This document shows positions 63,928 through 64,000 of a DNA stretch of 64,000 bases, piece by piece. This DNA comes from Symbiodinium natans (Eukaryota > Sar > Dinophyceae > Suessiales > Symbiodiniaceae). Each line of letters begins with the position of its first letter. Within the stretch, counting starts at the first letter, position 1. The translations under genes were made by a program, and so were the position numbers. Location of the stretch: positions 40,001 through 104,000 of the forward strand of contig CAJNDS010002625.1 of assembly GCA_905221605.1 (NCBI GenBank), read 5' to 3'. The notes below the pieces were generated by a model. That model was not told the DNA's origin. It made no database searches and saw only the letters and a program-made list of their open reading frames with translations.

Positions 63928-64000
63928 GGTACTTGGAGGCTCATGGTACTTATCAACCAATTTTAACTGTACTTATAACTGTACTTCTAACCCCATTAGG
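63928..64000. repeat. Family D element, cut by the window edge
   Basis: TACTTGGAGGCTCATGGTACTTATCAACCAA start, same interior as the other copies; the right end lies outside the window. Confidence 0.7.

Larger units (their letters stand above)
59973..64000. other. Repeat-rich stretch upstream of the aminotransferase exons
   Basis: The missing first exons of the aminotransferase should lie here or beyond the window, but I could not place them. Present are CCCTAAA/TTTAGGG arrays (60420-60465, 60630-60690, 61960-61996, 62146-62190, 62495-62560, 63045-63150, 63244-63385, 63667-63856), AT-rich tracts (61075-61250, 61620-61860), a poly-G run (62129-62147) and family B and D elements. Confidence 0.5.

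Noticed and set aside
1-64000. Bacterial-type features (operons, ribosome-binding sites, terminators, CRISPR)
   Set aside because: Intron structure, telomere-type repeats and the LTR retrotransposon show nuclear eukaryotic DNA; the repeats are tandem, without spacer/repeat regularity.

Overview
This window looks like nuclear DNA of a dinoflagellate, most likely from the Symbiodiniaceae/Suessiales side, although the species cannot be fixed from sequence alone. The evidence is fourfold. Plant-type TTTAGGG/CCCTAAA arrays are scattered everywhere in both orientations. The genes are cut into exons of about 35-115 nt whose introns mostly start with GC, sometimes GA or GT. All host genes I can recognise lie on the minus strand, as in dinoflagellate unidirectional clusters. 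There are also a ubiquitin-like/RCC1-repeat protein and a copia-type retrotransposon of styles common in that group. A run of exactly 100 N (5128-5227) is an assembly gap.

Host genes, read right to left on the minus strand: (1) alanine aminotransferase, 27 proposed exons from about 59913 down to 41286. The exons sum to 1473 nt (491 codons with the stop), close to the usual length of the enzyme, and the phases close at every junction. (2) A P-loop kinase of the zeta/UDP-GlcNAc-kinase type, core exons about 40511-38809, with plausible extra exons on both sides. (3) Exons of a major-facilitator transporter, about 35129-33755. (4) Exons of a Rho-type small GTPase, 20993-20329, with a possible P-loop exon near 22265. 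(5) An intronless ubiquitin-like plus RCC1-repeat protein, 8568-7054. Most of these cannot be seen as open reading frames. They come from translating short stretches between repeats and matching conserved family motifs, so they need transcript support.

The one large plus-strand gene belongs to a 10,358 bp copia-type LTR retrotransposon (45701-56058). Its two 236 bp LTRs differ at one base and it is flanked by CCCTA duplications. It has a single uninterrupted 3312-codon Gag-Pol frame. The element sits antisense inside one intron of the alanine aminotransferase gene, within a CCCTAAA tract. Besides Gag, protease, integrase, reverse transcriptase and RNase H, the polyprotein carries three unexpected parts: a methyltransferase-like domain between protease and integrase, a domain with a 2-oxoglutarate/Fe(II) oxygenase signature between integrase and reverse transcriptase, and a C-terminal extension with two hydrophobic segments. 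This is the most interesting object in the window.

The rest is repeat-rich intergenic or intronic DNA: TTTAGGG-type arrays and variants, at least six families of short inverted-repeat elements (about 75-165 bp, no coding capacity), a 685 bp tandem duplication, a 414 bp direct duplication in a minisatellite region, CTTT, CCCCAC and poly-C tracts, and AT-rich microsatellites. I saw no rRNA genes, no convincing tRNA, no CRISPR array and no bacterial-type signals.
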